From the NCBI GenBank assembly GCA_024707015.1, contig JANGFR010000002.1, positions 1-64,000 on the forward strand: 64,000 bases of DNA, read 5' to 3'. Every line of letters starts with the position of its first letter. Within the stretch, counting starts at the first letter, position 1. The DNA comes from Candidatus Culexarchaeum yellowstonense. GTDB taxonomy: Archaea; Thermoproteota; Methanomethylicia; Culexarchaeales; Culexarchaeaceae. The position numbers were made by a program, and so were the translations under genes. The notes beneath the pieces were generated by a model. That model was not told the origin of the DNA and did not search any database. It saw nothing but the letters and a program-made list of their open reading frames with translations. Below are positions 24,434 to 33,197 of this stretch, one piece after another.

Positions 24434-27001
24434 TCACATTATAGGTTTAAATGCAACATAATCCTCCTCACGAACCCTAGTCTTAGCACCGCTTAAAATT
24501 AGTTTAAAGACTTCAATGGCGCCAACCCTATTTAAAGGCTTATTATTATTTCCACACCTATATGAATATGTGCAGTTTGGACATCCATCAACACTATTAC
24601 AATCACAACCTCTAAGGATCTCATAGGATTTGGAGAAGGCGTCTGCAAGGTTCTTGAAGAGTAGTAGTGATGCACCAGACCCCCCTAAAACACCATCATA
24701 AACGAATATCACGCCGGAGGAACCCATGGATATCCCACCAATCTCCCCAGAACCACTACCAGTAAACATGTCACTACTCTCAATCAAAACATGCTCCACG
24801 GCATGGAATGATCCAGCCAAAAATTCTAGGTAATCTTTAGATGAATTTGAGTGGGTTGTGGGTTCAGGTGCTTTAAATACGAAGCCATAAGTCTCATATG
24901 AGTATTCCAATGGCTCAACCAAACTATTTTCACTAATGATTTCACCGCTAAAAATGTCTCTCAAATAGTATCCTTCAACCATCTCCCTAATCCTAAGTCT
25001 ACAATACAATGCTTCAACACCATAAGCTCCACCCCCCTCAACAACCTCAATAATTTCCGGGTATGCAGTTCGCTTAGCATCAGTTCTATACTGGAAGTCA
25101 TCTGGGAGGCGTTCAACCTCCACATACCCATAACCACCCCCACCAACCCTGAAACTCTTAGATCTAAACTTCAAACCAGCATGTAGATAGACGGCTCCAG
25201 GGAATAACTCACTTAAAGCTATTGGAAGTTCCCTCTCACCAATAATTTTACCATTAAAGTATATTTCCACCCTACCACCAGCACCCCTAATATTATACCT
25301 CCTCAGAATCCTCCTACCATCCATAGTTGCATGGTAACGTTTACCCCTAACGCTTAGAAGCCCTTCATCTGCAAGGGATTTCAAAACATCAGCCCAACCT
25401 TTAAACTCCTCGGAGGATAATGGTTTATCCATACATGCAGCTATGAGTTGATTTCTTGCAACCATCAAGTTTCTAGGTTCAACATATATTGGCTCAAGAT
25501 ATGTAAAGTACTTCTCAGGATTCCTCTTATAGTAAGCGCTTATGGGGTCACCGCCTCTAAGCATGAGTATTGCAATAGCCTCCTGCCCCCTCCTACCAGC
25601 CCTACCAATCCTATGCATAAATCTAGCCAAACCAATTGGGGAGGTTATGACGCAATCAACATCGCCAACATCTATTCCAAGCTCCAATGTTGGTGTTGCT
25701 GAAACAACCATTATCCTCCCACCCCTAAAATCCTCCTCAACCTTAACCCTATAACTCTTCGGTAAACCAGCCCTATGAACATAAGATTTAACATTCCTAT
25801 CATCAAGAACTTGCTTAACAACCTCAGCCTCCACATGGCTATTGGAGAAGACAATGGTTTTATAACCATACTTCACAAGCTTTGAAACAACATCCCCAAT
25901 TGCAGAGTAGAATGATCTAATTGATGGATACAACATTATGAAGTGGAATCCACCCCTCTTACCAGAACCCTCAACAACCCCAACACGCCTATCGAAAAGC
26001 ATACTGGCAAACTCCCCAGGATTGGATATTGTTGCAGAGCAACCTATCATCTGTGTGGAGCCGCAAACCCTCTGAAGCCTCTTCAAAATCCAATGAACAT
26101 TAGCCCCAAAGGCACCAACATAACTATGAAGTTCATCAACAACAATATACCTAACACTCTTAAAATGATTTGATAATGGAGTTCTATGGGAAAGGTGATG
26201 ATGAATTATGTCGAAATTAGTCATCAATATGTCTGGAGGCTCACTATATATCTCCTCCCTCTCAGAGGTGGATGTATCACCATCAAATATCCTAACAGTA
26301 ACACCCAATGGGGTTGCCAATCTCCTAATTTTGAAAAGCTGATCCCTACTCAAACTCTTAGTTGGATATATGAATAAAGCCCTAAGAGCCCTCGAACCTT
26401 CAGGGACTAGTGGATAGAATCGCCTATCCCTACTAGATGCAATTAAATGTATTATTGGAATTGCAAAACACTCAGTTTTACCAGAACCCGTAGGTGCAAC
26501 TATAACTACATCTTCACCATTCAATATTCGTTTAATAGCCTCCTCCTGAAACCTATACAACCTATAAATACCATAACTCTTCAAAGCATTCTTCAACCTA
26601 TCATTAACATTCAATTCATCAACACTACAACCATACTCAACCTTTGGGGGTTCAATAAACCTATATAAAGCAACATAATCGTTTGGGGAGAAGAGGATAT
26701 CCCTAACAACCTCGGGAAGAGACTCAACACTTAAACCACATTTAGAAATCATACCCCTAATCTCATTTGGATCTCTAAGCAAACCTAGAGAGATTAGCTC
26801 GGGAATTAAACCCTTAAAATCAGAGATTTTCCCAGCCCTATAATTATCTAGGAAAGTGTAGTATGCGAGAATCTTATCCCTAAACCCCGCATCAACCAAA
26901 CCAGATAAACCGCAGGAAACACATGAAATAAAGTATTTTGTGGAAGATTCAATATTGTGGAATCTAAGTTTACCATTGCAACGTGGACAAGTAAATGACA
27001 T
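24434..27001 (-). CDS. DEAD/DEAH-box helicase with C-terminal DUF1998 zinc-binding domain (MrfA-like)
   Basis: This is a superfamily 2 helicase of 855 residues. An N-terminal zinc ribbon (Cys5, Cys8, Cys27, Cys30) precedes the motor: Q-motif-like YRLYRFQEEAIKRI, Walker A APTGSGKT near 168, IVVDELHSYVG (DELH box), SATISNP (motif III), and HRIGRAGRRGQ (motif VI). The C-terminal DUF1998/MZB domain ends with a four-Cys cluster CDCNSVDGCPNC. The domain plan matches bacterial MrfA and related helicases implicated in repair of crosslinks or bulky lesions. It stands alone. Confidence 0.9.
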   Translation of the reverse strand: MSFTCPRCNGKLRFHNIESSTKYFISCVSCGLSGLVDAGFRDKILAYYTFLDNYRAGKISDFKGLIPELISLGLLRDPNEIRGMISKCGLSVESLPEVVRDILFSPNDYVALYRFIEPPKVEYGCSVDELNVNDRLKNALKSYGIYRLYRFQEEAIKRILNGEDVVIVAPTGSGKTECFAIPIIHLIASSRDRRFYPLVPEGSRALRALFIYPTKSLSRDQLFKIRRLATPLGVTVRIFDGDTSTSEREEIYSEPPDILMTNFDIIHHHLSHRTPLSNHFKSVRYIVVDELHSYVGAFGANVHWILKRLQRVCGSTQMIGCSATISNPGEFASMLFDRRVGVVEGSGKRGGFHFIMLYPSIRSFYSAIGDVVSKLVKYGYKTIVFSNSHVEAEVVKQVLDDRNVKSYVHRAGLPKSYRVKVEEDFRGGRIMVVSATPTLELGIDVGDVDCVITSPIGLARFMHRIGRAGRRGQEAIAILMLRGGDPISAYYKRNPEKYFTYLEPIYVEPRNLMVARNQLIAACMDKPLSSEEFKGWADVLKSLADEGLLSVRGKRYHATMDGRRILRRYNIRGAGGRVEIYFNGKIIGERELPIALSELFPGAVYLHAGLKFRSKSFRVGGGGYGYVEVERLPDDFQYRTDAKRTAYPEIIEVVEGGGAYGVEALYCRLRIREMVEGYYLRDIFSGEIISENSLVEPLEYSYETYGFVFKAPEPTTHSNSSKDYLEFLAGSFHAVEHVLIESSDMFTGSGSGEIGGISMGSSGVIFVYDGVLGGSGASLLLFKNLADAFSKSYEILRGCDCNSVDGCPNCTYSYRCGNNNKPLNRVGAIEVFKLILSGAKTRVREEDYVAFKPIM

Positions 27002-27366
27002 CCAAGAAGAAAGATTAACCTAGACAAACATATTAACGTTTACCAATTCATGAGGATTCAAAACACAACCTCATCTCCAAAACCCTCCTCCACCACCTAT
27101 CCCTCAAACCCTCTAAAATATCATCCCCACCAATCATAACACTCAAACAACAATATAATACGACAAACATAAATTAATGCATCCATTTAATATGTAGGCT
27201 TCCAAATATATGGGTAAAACTAATATATAATTTTATTTAAATAAATTGAGCGCCGATCATAATGTAACCTAAAATATTCCCATAAAAATGATGGGTAAAC
27301 TTTATGGAATAGGTTAAATATATTCCCAGAGAAGCTCAGATTAGAAAGCTGATAAAGTGAATATTC
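27002..27366. other. Intergenic region with divergent promoters
   Basis: This 365-base gap lies between the divergent helicase and glycosyltransferase genes. It contains a possible 29-codon minus-strand reading frame (27048-27137), AT-rich TATA-like stretches around 27225-27245 and 27310-27325, and no recognisable RNA gene. A coding-like GGTGGGGA purine-rich bias on the minus strand is limited to the small frame. Confidence 0.5.
27048..27137 (-). CDS. Possible 29-residue small protein upstream of the helicase gene
   Basis: An ATG-initiated frame of 29 codons encodes a strongly amphipathic, Arg/Trp-rich peptide (MIGGDDILEGLRDRWWRRVL at its start, ending in a Cys-Phe-Glu-Ser-Ser tail). It lies 46 bases before the helicase start, and an AT-rich TATTATATTG box is about 25-30 bases before its ATG, fitting a leaderless transcript. 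Neither homology nor expression can be judged here; it could equally be the leftover end of a lost gene. Confidence 0.3.
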   Translation of the reverse strand: MIGGDDILEGLRDRWWRRVLEMRLCFESS

Positions 27367-28560
27367 ATGCTCACATTAATCCTAATAGCACTCCTAGCCA
27401 TCCCCTTCTCATCACACACACTGGGAACCATAAGCCTAATATTGAAACTTAAGGATAAAGTTTGGCTTAAACCAAAACCAAAATTCAATTCAAGAATAGC
27501 AATACTAATACCATTGTATAGAGAGCGGGGGGAAAGTATAGAGAAAACCCTTAGAAGCATTACCAACCAAGTTTATGATAGGGAAAAGATGAGGGTTCTC
27601 ATCATAGTGGAGAAGGGGGATGATGAAACCATGAAAAGCGTTGTGGATAAATGTAGAATTCTAGATGAAAGCAAAATTAAGTATGAGATAATAGTGCACC
27701 CAGAATCCAGAAGCTCCAAAGCCAAAAGCCTAAATTATGCATTGAAATTCGTAGATGAACCATTCATAGTGGTTTACGATGCAGACGATGACATACTAGA
27801 CACATACCAGATAGCAAGGGGAGTTTCCCTAATGAATGACGAGAAATACGACTCAGTGGGAGTGAAGGTTTTGAGGAGTGGAAATAAGCTACCACAATTA
27901 TTCTCATATGTGGAGACATGCCTATGGGTTAACATAGCTCTACCAGCATTAAAATACATAACAAGTTACCCAATGTATAGTGGTGAAGGACTATTCGTAT
28001 CAACAGAAGCAATCAGAGGAATCGGGGGATTCCCAGAAACTTTAACTGAAGACTCAATGCTAACCGTGGAATTCGCAAAGAGGGGGTTAAGGATGGCTCT
28101 AATGGACAGCACAATAATTGAGAGAGGACCATACACTGTGAAATCATTAATAAAGCAGAGGATGAGGTGGAATAGGGGGTTAATGCAATGCTTCACAAAA
28201 GTAGTGAAAGAAGATGTGCCATTGAAAGTTAAGATCGTCAATGGACTATACTACCTATCACCAATCTCATACCTAATAATATCCATATCAACAATATACA
28301 CGCTACTAATAGCCCCCATATCAGAAATTATTGGATTAGACCCAGACCCCATACCACTCTACATATGCATATACCTAATAATATCCGTAATGATATCACC
28401 ACTCTTCCTAATAATCACTGGGGAAAAGATAAAGGATAAACGCGCCTTCATAATACCATTCCCAATATGGATTATAATAGGCTTAACAACACTATACTCA
28501 CTAATAAAACCAAGAGTTGAATGGTATAGGACTGAGAGGCACCCAGCAAAACAGCTTTAA
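27367..28560 (+). CDS. Membrane-bound family 2 glycosyltransferase
   Basis: This processive-type GT2 enzyme (cellulose synthase/hyaluronan synthase-like) has an N-terminal helix, IAILIPLYRERGESIEKTL, the metal-binding VYDADDDI, GGFPETLTEDSML for the acceptor Asp, and QRMRWNRG as the QxxRW motif. Three to four C-terminal membrane helices follow (about residues 290-385). It likely makes or extends a cell-surface polysaccharide or glycolipid on the cytoplasmic face; the sugar is unknown. The gene is followed 25 bases later by deoC, but a link is not evident. Confidence 0.88.
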   Translation: MLTLILIALLAIPFSSHTLGTISLILKLKDKVWLKPKPKFNSRIAILIPLYRERGESIEKTLRSITNQVYDREKMRVLIIVEKGDDETMKSVVDKCRILDESKIKYEIIVHPESRSSKAKSLNYALKFVDEPFIVVYDADDDILDTYQIARGVSLMNDEKYDSVGVKVLRSGNKLPQLFSYVETCLWVNIALPALKYITSYPMYSGEGLFVSTEAIRGIGGFPETLTEDSMLTVEFAKRGLRMALMDSTIIERGPYTVKSLIKQRMRWNRGLMQCFTKVVKEDVPLKVKIVNGLYYLSPISYLIISISTIYTLLIAPISEIIGLDPDPIPLYICIYLIISVMISPLFLIITGEKIKDKRAFIIPFPIWIIIGLTTLYSLIKPRVEWYRTERHPAKQL

Positions 28561-28585
28561 GCTAGATTAAAGACATATTTAATCA

Positions 28586-29344
28586 ATGAGGATCATAAGA
28601 GATTACATAAGCAAAATGAGCATTGAAGAATTATCCAAACACATAGATAACACCATGCTAAAACCAGAAGTGGGCGTAAAGGGGGTTATGGAATTCATTG
28701 AGAAAAGTTTAAACTACAATTTCGCATGCCTAGTAATACCACCATGCTACATAAGTGAAGCCAAGGAAAAGGCTTATGGAAAGGTGAGATTGGCAACAGT
28801 AATATCATTCCCACTTGGATACCAAAACATTGAAGTAAAGAAGGCTGAAGTGGAAAGGGCATTGGCTGATGGTGCAGATGAAATAGATTACGTGATAAAT
28901 ATATCATACGTTAAAAGTGGGAGATATGATAAGGTGAAAAGTGAAGCTGAAACACTATCAAAGATAGTTAAGAGGGGTGGAGGGGTTATCAAGGCAATAA
29001 TAGAAACACCATACCTAACCAATGAAGAAATAGCATTAACATCAAAAACACTAAATGAAACTGAAGTGGATTACATAAAGACATGCACTGGATTCGGACC
29101 TAGAGGAGTAGTTCCAAGCGACATAATGATAATAAAGGAGAACTCCGACAAGAAGATTAAAGCATCAGGTGGAATTAGGACGTTGATAGACGCAATCCAC
29201 TATATTATGCTTGGAGCAGATAGGATAGGGACAAGTTCAGGGATAGAAATAGTTAAAGAATTTATGAAAATTAAGGGTTTAACGGATGAAGCTACTTCGA
29301 CAACAAGCTCGGATAGAAGTACCGTTTACCGCTATAATCCTTAA
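28586..29344 (+). CDS. deoC: Deoxyribose-phosphate aldolase
   Basis: This class I aldolase splits 2-deoxyribose 5-phosphate into glyceraldehyde 3-phosphate and acetaldehyde. The Schiff-base Lys165 lies in DYIKTCTGFGPRG, the proton-relay Lys192 in KIKASGGIRT, and the conserved Asp pair in ADEIDYVINI. The core family begins near HIDNTMLKP. ATG 28586 gives 252 residues; ATG 28616 would start closer to the family start and sits at TATA-leaderless distance, so it is a credible alternative. Its last 53 bases overlap the convergent nucleoside phosphorylase gene, the natural upstream step in nucleoside breakdown. Confidence 0.93.
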   Translation: MRIIRDYISKMSIEELSKHIDNTMLKPEVGVKGVMEFIEKSLNYNFACLVIPPCYISEAKEKAYGKVRLATVISFPLGYQNIEVKKAEVERALADGADEIDYVINISYVKSGRYDKVKSEAETLSKIVKRGGGVIKAIIETPYLTNEEIALTSKTLNETEVDYIKTCTGFGPRGVVPSDIMIIKENSDKKIKASGGIRTLIDAIHYIMLGADRIGTSSGIEIVKEFMKIKGLTDEATSTTSSDRSTVYRYNP

Positions 29345-30131
29345 GGGAATCCCAATCACCCAATATTTTTACAGCTTCATTGGCAACTTTAATGCAATCC
29401 TCAACCCCAGCATCCTCCACAAATTCATTGGTAACCCTATTGGCCAAAACAGCGCAAACAGCGCCAGCCCTAACACCATAAATGCTGGATAAAGTGAATA
29501 TTGTGGAAGCCTCCATCTCAAAATTCAAAACACCACAAGCCTGCAGATCAGAAATTATATTCCTAGAGAAGCTTGGAAGATAATCGTTAAATCCAGGTCT
29601 AGCTTGACCAACATAGAAACTATCGGTGCTGGCAGTTAAACCAACATGATACCTAACCCCAAGAGACTCAGCAGCCTCAATCAATGCTAAAACAACCTCA
29701 TAACTTGCAATTGCAGGATACTCCACCATAACATACTGCCTACTAGTACCCTCAAGCCTAACAGCACCACAACTAATAACCAAATCCCCAACCCTAACCT
29801 CTGAACGTATGGAACCAGTAGTTCCAACCCTAATGAAGGTTTTAGCTCCAATCCTCAAAAGCTCCTCCAAAGCTATTGCCGTAGATGGGCAACCTATACC
29901 AGTGGAAGTTGCAGATATGGGTTTACCCTTATAAGTTCCAGTATAAGTTACATAGCATCTATTCCTAGCAACCTCCCTAGCTTCATCCCAATACTTAGCT
30001 ATCCTAGGAACCCTATCAGGATCCCCAGGGAGCAACACGTACTTAGCCACATCACCAGGCTTACACTTAATGTGATACTGAACCCCCTCAACAGTATGTG
30101 GATGTTCAGCTGAAACAATTCTGCTAGTCAT
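29292..30131 (-). CDS. udp: Nucleoside phosphorylase (uridine phosphorylase type)
   Basis: This NP-I family hexameric phosphorylase cleaves nucleosides with phosphate to base and (deoxy)ribose 1-phosphate. VLLPGDPDRVPRIAKYWDEA supplies the phosphate site, FIRVGTTGSIRSEVRVGDLVI the central fold, FEMEASTIF the ribose-binding Glu-Met-Glu, and ALEELLRIG the adjoining helix. The overall pattern fits uridine phosphorylase better than adenosine-specific types, but specificity is not certain. ATG 30131 is preferred over TTG 30149. The gene ends tail-to-tail with deoC with a 53-base overlap. Confidence 0.85.
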   Translation of the reverse strand: MTSRIVSAEHPHTVEGVQYHIKCKPGDVAKYVLLPGDPDRVPRIAKYWDEAREVARNRCYVTYTGTYKGKPISATSTGIGCPSTAIALEELLRIGAKTFIRVGTTGSIRSEVRVGDLVISCGAVRLEGTSRQYVMVEYPAIASYEVVLALIEAAESLGVRYHVGLTASTDSFYVGQARPGFNDYLPSFSRNIISDLQACGVLNFEMEASTIFTLSSIYGVRAGAVCAVLANRVTNEFVEDAGVEDCIKVANEAVKILGDWDSLKDYSGKRYFYPSLLSK

Positions 30132-30185
30132 AGAAGACCACAATAACAAGTTGAAAACATAATAATATATTAATGTTATAATATA

Positions 30186-31517
30186 CTACTTAGCTAACTC
30201 CTCCAGTGTCCTCCCCTTAGTTTCAAATCCAAGGATTAATGTGGCCAATGCGCCAAGGAAATGTATTGATGCAAAAACTGTGAATGCAGCATTTAAACCC
30301 CAATACGTGTATATGAGTGGAGTGGCTGTGGGGGCTATTATCCCGGCAATCCTACCAATACTTGCAGCTGCACCGGAACCAGTCCCCCTAATCTCAGTTG
30401 GATATAGTTCAGGTGTGTATGCATATAGTGCAGACCATGCCCCCAAATTGAAGAATGATATTATGATGCTACATATCAGGATTGATGTTGGATCCCTAGA
30501 TATGCTTAGCATGAAACTTCCAAATCCAGCTGCAAGGAGGTAGAGAACTTCTATGGGCTTCCTACCCACATGATCAAGCATTAAGGCAGCACTATAATAG
30601 CCTGGAACTTGGGCGAGGGTGACTATCAAAGTCCATTCAAGGGATTTAACAACTGTGAAGCCGAATTCTCTAACATAGATTGCTGGGAGCCATATGAATA
30701 TTCCATGATAAGTATATACTAGGGATGCCCATAAAATCCATAGCATCAAAGTCCTCTTCCAATAATTCCTAGACCAAAGCCTCCTCAAAGCCTCTGAAAC
30801 CCTATAACTCTTGGCAACATAACCTTCAAATGCACCCTTAAACTCAACATCCTTAGGTATCAAGTTATACTTCTTCAATATGTTTAAAGCTGTATTGAAG
30901 TCACCTTTAAGTTGGAGGTATCTGAGGGATTCTGGAACGAACAAGATTATTGGTGGAATCAATATCAATGGTATTAGGGAAACTAGGAATGTAGTCCTCC
31001 AACCATATTTTGGGAGCAATATGTATGGGAATAGTAGTGAGAGTAGAGCCCCATAAACCCATGAAGTTTCCACAAGACCTAGGAATCTCCCCCTATACTT
31101 CGATGGAATATACTCTGAAATGTATATTCCGGGTTGTGGTAGAGATCCTCCTAAACCAATACCAGCCACAAATCTAAGTATCGCTATGCTCAATGGGTCT
31201 CTGGCAATGGAATTTAAAGCCGTAAACACACTCATCATCGATGTAGTTATTATCAAACTCCTCCTCCTACCAATCCTATCAGCAAGAATACCGCAACTCA
31301 ACGCCCCCACAAACATTCCAAGATAACCAGCACTAACGAGAAGCCCTGAAAGGAGGGGGTTTGATTCTAAACCAAACTCACTAATTATTGGAACTAGAAC
31401 TGCAGCTATAAGCATTGTGTTCATGGCTGTAAGGCAATATATGAGGCTACATATCAATAGGAGCATGTAATGGAAACGTGAGAGTTTAGCTTCCTCAAGA
31501 AATTTAGCTATGGACAT
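30186..31517 (-). CDS. Major facilitator superfamily transporter (sugar/organic-acid type)
   Basis: The carrier has twelve transmembrane helices and the MFS signatures GILADRIGRRRSL after helix 2, RFVAGIGLGGSLP in helix 4, ESLRYLQLKGDFNTALNIL in the middle loop, DHVGRKPIEV, and ELYPTEIRGTGSG before helix 11. This layout fits the SV2/sugar-porter and aromatic-acid branches. The substrate is unknown; its position 37 bases downstream of the nucleoside phosphorylase start region, on the same strand but as the upstream gene, makes a nucleoside or sugar substrate possible. GAGGGAT supports the ATG at 31517. Confidence 0.87.
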   Translation of the reverse strand: MSIAKFLEEAKLSRFHYMLLLICSLIYCLTAMNTMLIAAVLVPIISEFGLESNPLLSGLLVSAGYLGMFVGALSCGILADRIGRRRSLIITTSMMSVFTALNSIARDPLSIAILRFVAGIGLGGSLPQPGIYISEYIPSKYRGRFLGLVETSWVYGALLSLLFPYILLPKYGWRTTFLVSLIPLILIPPIILFVPESLRYLQLKGDFNTALNILKKYNLIPKDVEFKGAFEGYVAKSYRVSEALRRLWSRNYWKRTLMLWILWASLVYTYHGIFIWLPAIYVREFGFTVVKSLEWTLIVTLAQVPGYYSAALMLDHVGRKPIEVLYLLAAGFGSFMLSISRDPTSILICSIIISFFNLGAWSALYAYTPELYPTEIRGTGSGAAASIGRIAGIIAPTATPLIYTYWGLNAAFTVFASIHFLGALATLILGFETKGRTLEELAK

Positions 31518-31666
31518 ATCGTACAATCCCTCAAATTTAAAGTGAGTTTATGGAATATATTAAGATGATGAATCCATGACCATCAACATCCTATACTTTT
31601 AAAATTATAAAACGGGTATTTATTCATCAAAAATGATGGGAGTTAAATATGTAAAGGCGTTGAATT

Positions 31667-32605
31667 TTACTCGAACTCTATGGTTGATGGGGGTTTTGGC
31701 GTCAACTCATATAATACTCTAACAACATCATTTATCTCAGAAGTTATTCTATCAGTAATCCTTTTGAGTTTGCTAAATGGGATTTCCAATGGGTTGGCCG
31801 TTATAGCATCCTCAGATGCCACAACTCTAATGGCGATCATGTAACCATACTTCCTCCTACCATCCCTAATTCCAGTGGCTCTACCTGGAAGTAGCACTGC
31901 AAATTTCTGGAATGCATCCACATCCCTAAGCTCTTCCTCAACTATTTTGGTGGCTTTCCTAACGATCTCAACCCTCTTCGGATTAACTTCACCCACAACT
32001 CTAATCATTAGTCCTGGACCTGGAAATGGCATCTTCTCGGATATCTCCTTTGGTAAGCCTAGGTATCTAGCAACCTCCCTAACTTGAGGTTTATACAATT
32101 CCTTCAATGGTTCAACAACTTTAAACCCATAATCAACACCTATCTGCTCCAGAACGTTGTGTTGAGTTTTTATTCCACCCTTAGTTTCAACTATATCTGC
32201 AGCTATAGTCCCCTGAACTAGAAACCTTATACCATTAGATTTCATGAAATCTCCAATCACGTTGTAGAATGTTTCCCTGAATATCTTCCTCTTCCTCTCA
32301 GCATCAATTACACCTTTAAGGTTTCTATAGAATAGGCTTTTCTTATCCAATAGTATTGGATTTAACCCTAAATTCCCCAGCATTTTAATTGTTTCTTCAA
32401 CTTCACCTTCACGTCTAAATCCATCATCAATATAGACTGTTTTAAGCCTATCACCCAAAGCCATTTTGGCAATGTAAGCTGAAACAGTGCTATCCACACC
32501 ACCAGAACATGCTGCAACAGCCATCTCTCCACCAACAATTCTCCTAACATCCTCCACAGCTCTAGCAACGAATTCGGAGGGTTTGAAAGAGGGGCCTATC
32601 GACAT
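31667..32605 (-). CDS. guaAB: GMP synthase, ATP pyrophosphatase subunit
   Basis: This is the synthetase subunit of a two-subunit archaeal GMP synthase: XMP plus ATP plus ammonia gives GMP. The PP-loop SGGVDST is at residues 34-40, followed by VYIDDGFRREGE, FLVQGTIAADIVE, the KTQHNV segment and the C-terminal dimerisation domain ending in PPSTIEFE, the XMP-binding tail. The glutaminase subunit is encoded separately and is not in this window. GTGATC lies before the ATG. Confidence 0.93.
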   Translation of the reverse strand: MSIGPSFKPSEFVARAVEDVRRIVGGEMAVAACSGGVDSTVSAYIAKMALGDRLKTVYIDDGFRREGEVEETIKMLGNLGLNPILLDKKSLFYRNLKGVIDAERKRKIFRETFYNVIGDFMKSNGIRFLVQGTIAADIVETKGGIKTQHNVLEQIGVDYGFKVVEPLKELYKPQVREVARYLGLPKEISEKMPFPGPGLMIRVVGEVNPKRVEIVRKATKIVEEELRDVDAFQKFAVLLPGRATGIRDGRRKYGYMIAIRVVASEDAITANPLEIPFSKLKRITDRITSEINDVVRVLYELTPKPPSTIEFE

Positions 32606-32720
32606 TAACGATCACTGAGCATTATATTATACATGTTTAATATAAAGAATTCGTTTCATTTATGTTTAAAATTTAATTAAATATTGAAAAATTGAGCGTT
32701 GTATACTATTCATGATGGAA

Positions 32721-32761
32721 AAGTTTAAATTTAGGTTCAGCCTAACTTAGGTTCGACCTAA
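32721..32761 (+). promoter_or_regulatory. Promoter with two tandem DtxR/MntR-type operator boxes
   Basis: AAGTTTAAAT (32721-32730) forms the TATA region. It is followed at once by two inverted repeats in tandem: TTAGGTTCAGCCTAA (32731-32745) and TTAGGTTCGACCTAA (32747-32761), 16 bases apart. The half-site TTAGG(T)..(A)CCTAA is the classical core of DtxR/IdeR/MntR-family operators. They cover the expected transcription start of the regulator gene beginning at 32769, so the regulator very probably represses its own metal-uptake operon. Confidence 0.85.
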
Positions 32762-32768
32762 ATTGTCC

Positions 32769-33197
32769 ATGGAGATATCAGCCAGAGAAGCCACATACAT
32801 AAAGGTGATAGGGAAACTAACCAATGGTGGAGAGAAACCCACATCAAGCATAGAGATAGCTAAGGAATTGGGGGTTAAAGCACCATCAGCAGTCGATATG
32901 ATAAAGAAGCTTGAGAGCATGGGCATAGTGGAGCATACACCATGGAAAGGCGTAAAACTCACAGATAAGGGAATCATGGAATACAAGATGCTAATTAGGA
33001 AGTATAAGATAATTGAAACATACCTCCACAGAATATGCAACATGAATTTAGATGAGGCATGTGAATGCGCCTCCAAATTCGATGTATACGTGCCGAAGAA
33101 GGTTATAGACACCATGTGTGCATGTATGGGTCATCCGAAGAGATGCCCCCATGGAGATGAAATACCAAGTGATAGGGAGTGTTGCGGGGTGAGTTGA
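32769..33197 (+). CDS. DtxR/MntR-family metal-dependent repressor
   Basis: The N-terminal winged helix (SSIEIAKELGVKAPSAVDMIKKLESMGIVEH then a wing with GVKLTDKG) is followed by the metal-binding dimerisation domain, whose end CMGHPKRCPHGDEIP is a family signature. The many Cys in the second half (CECASKF and DTMCACMGH) are unusual and might be metal ligands. There is no C-terminal SH3-like domain, as in MntR. ATG 32769 is chosen over TTG 32763. It heads an operon with a metal ABC transporter and overlaps its first gene by one base (TGATG). Confidence 0.9.
   Translation: MEISAREATYIKVIGKLTNGGEKPTSSIEIAKELGVKAPSAVDMIKKLESMGIVEHTPWKGVKLTDKGIMEYKMLIRKYKIIETYLHRICNMNLDEACECASKFDVYVPKKVIDTMCACMGHPKRCPHGDEIPSDRECCGVS

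Noticed and set aside
24434-27001. Assignment of the helicase to Hel308 or Lhr
   Set aside because: The C-terminal four-Cys DUF1998/MZB domain and the N-terminal zinc ribbon are not part of either family; Lhr-specific domains are absent.
31560-31666. ATGATGA resembling a C box of a C/D guide RNA downstream of the MFS promoter
   Set aside because: No matching D box (CTGA) or C'/D' pair at proper spacing.
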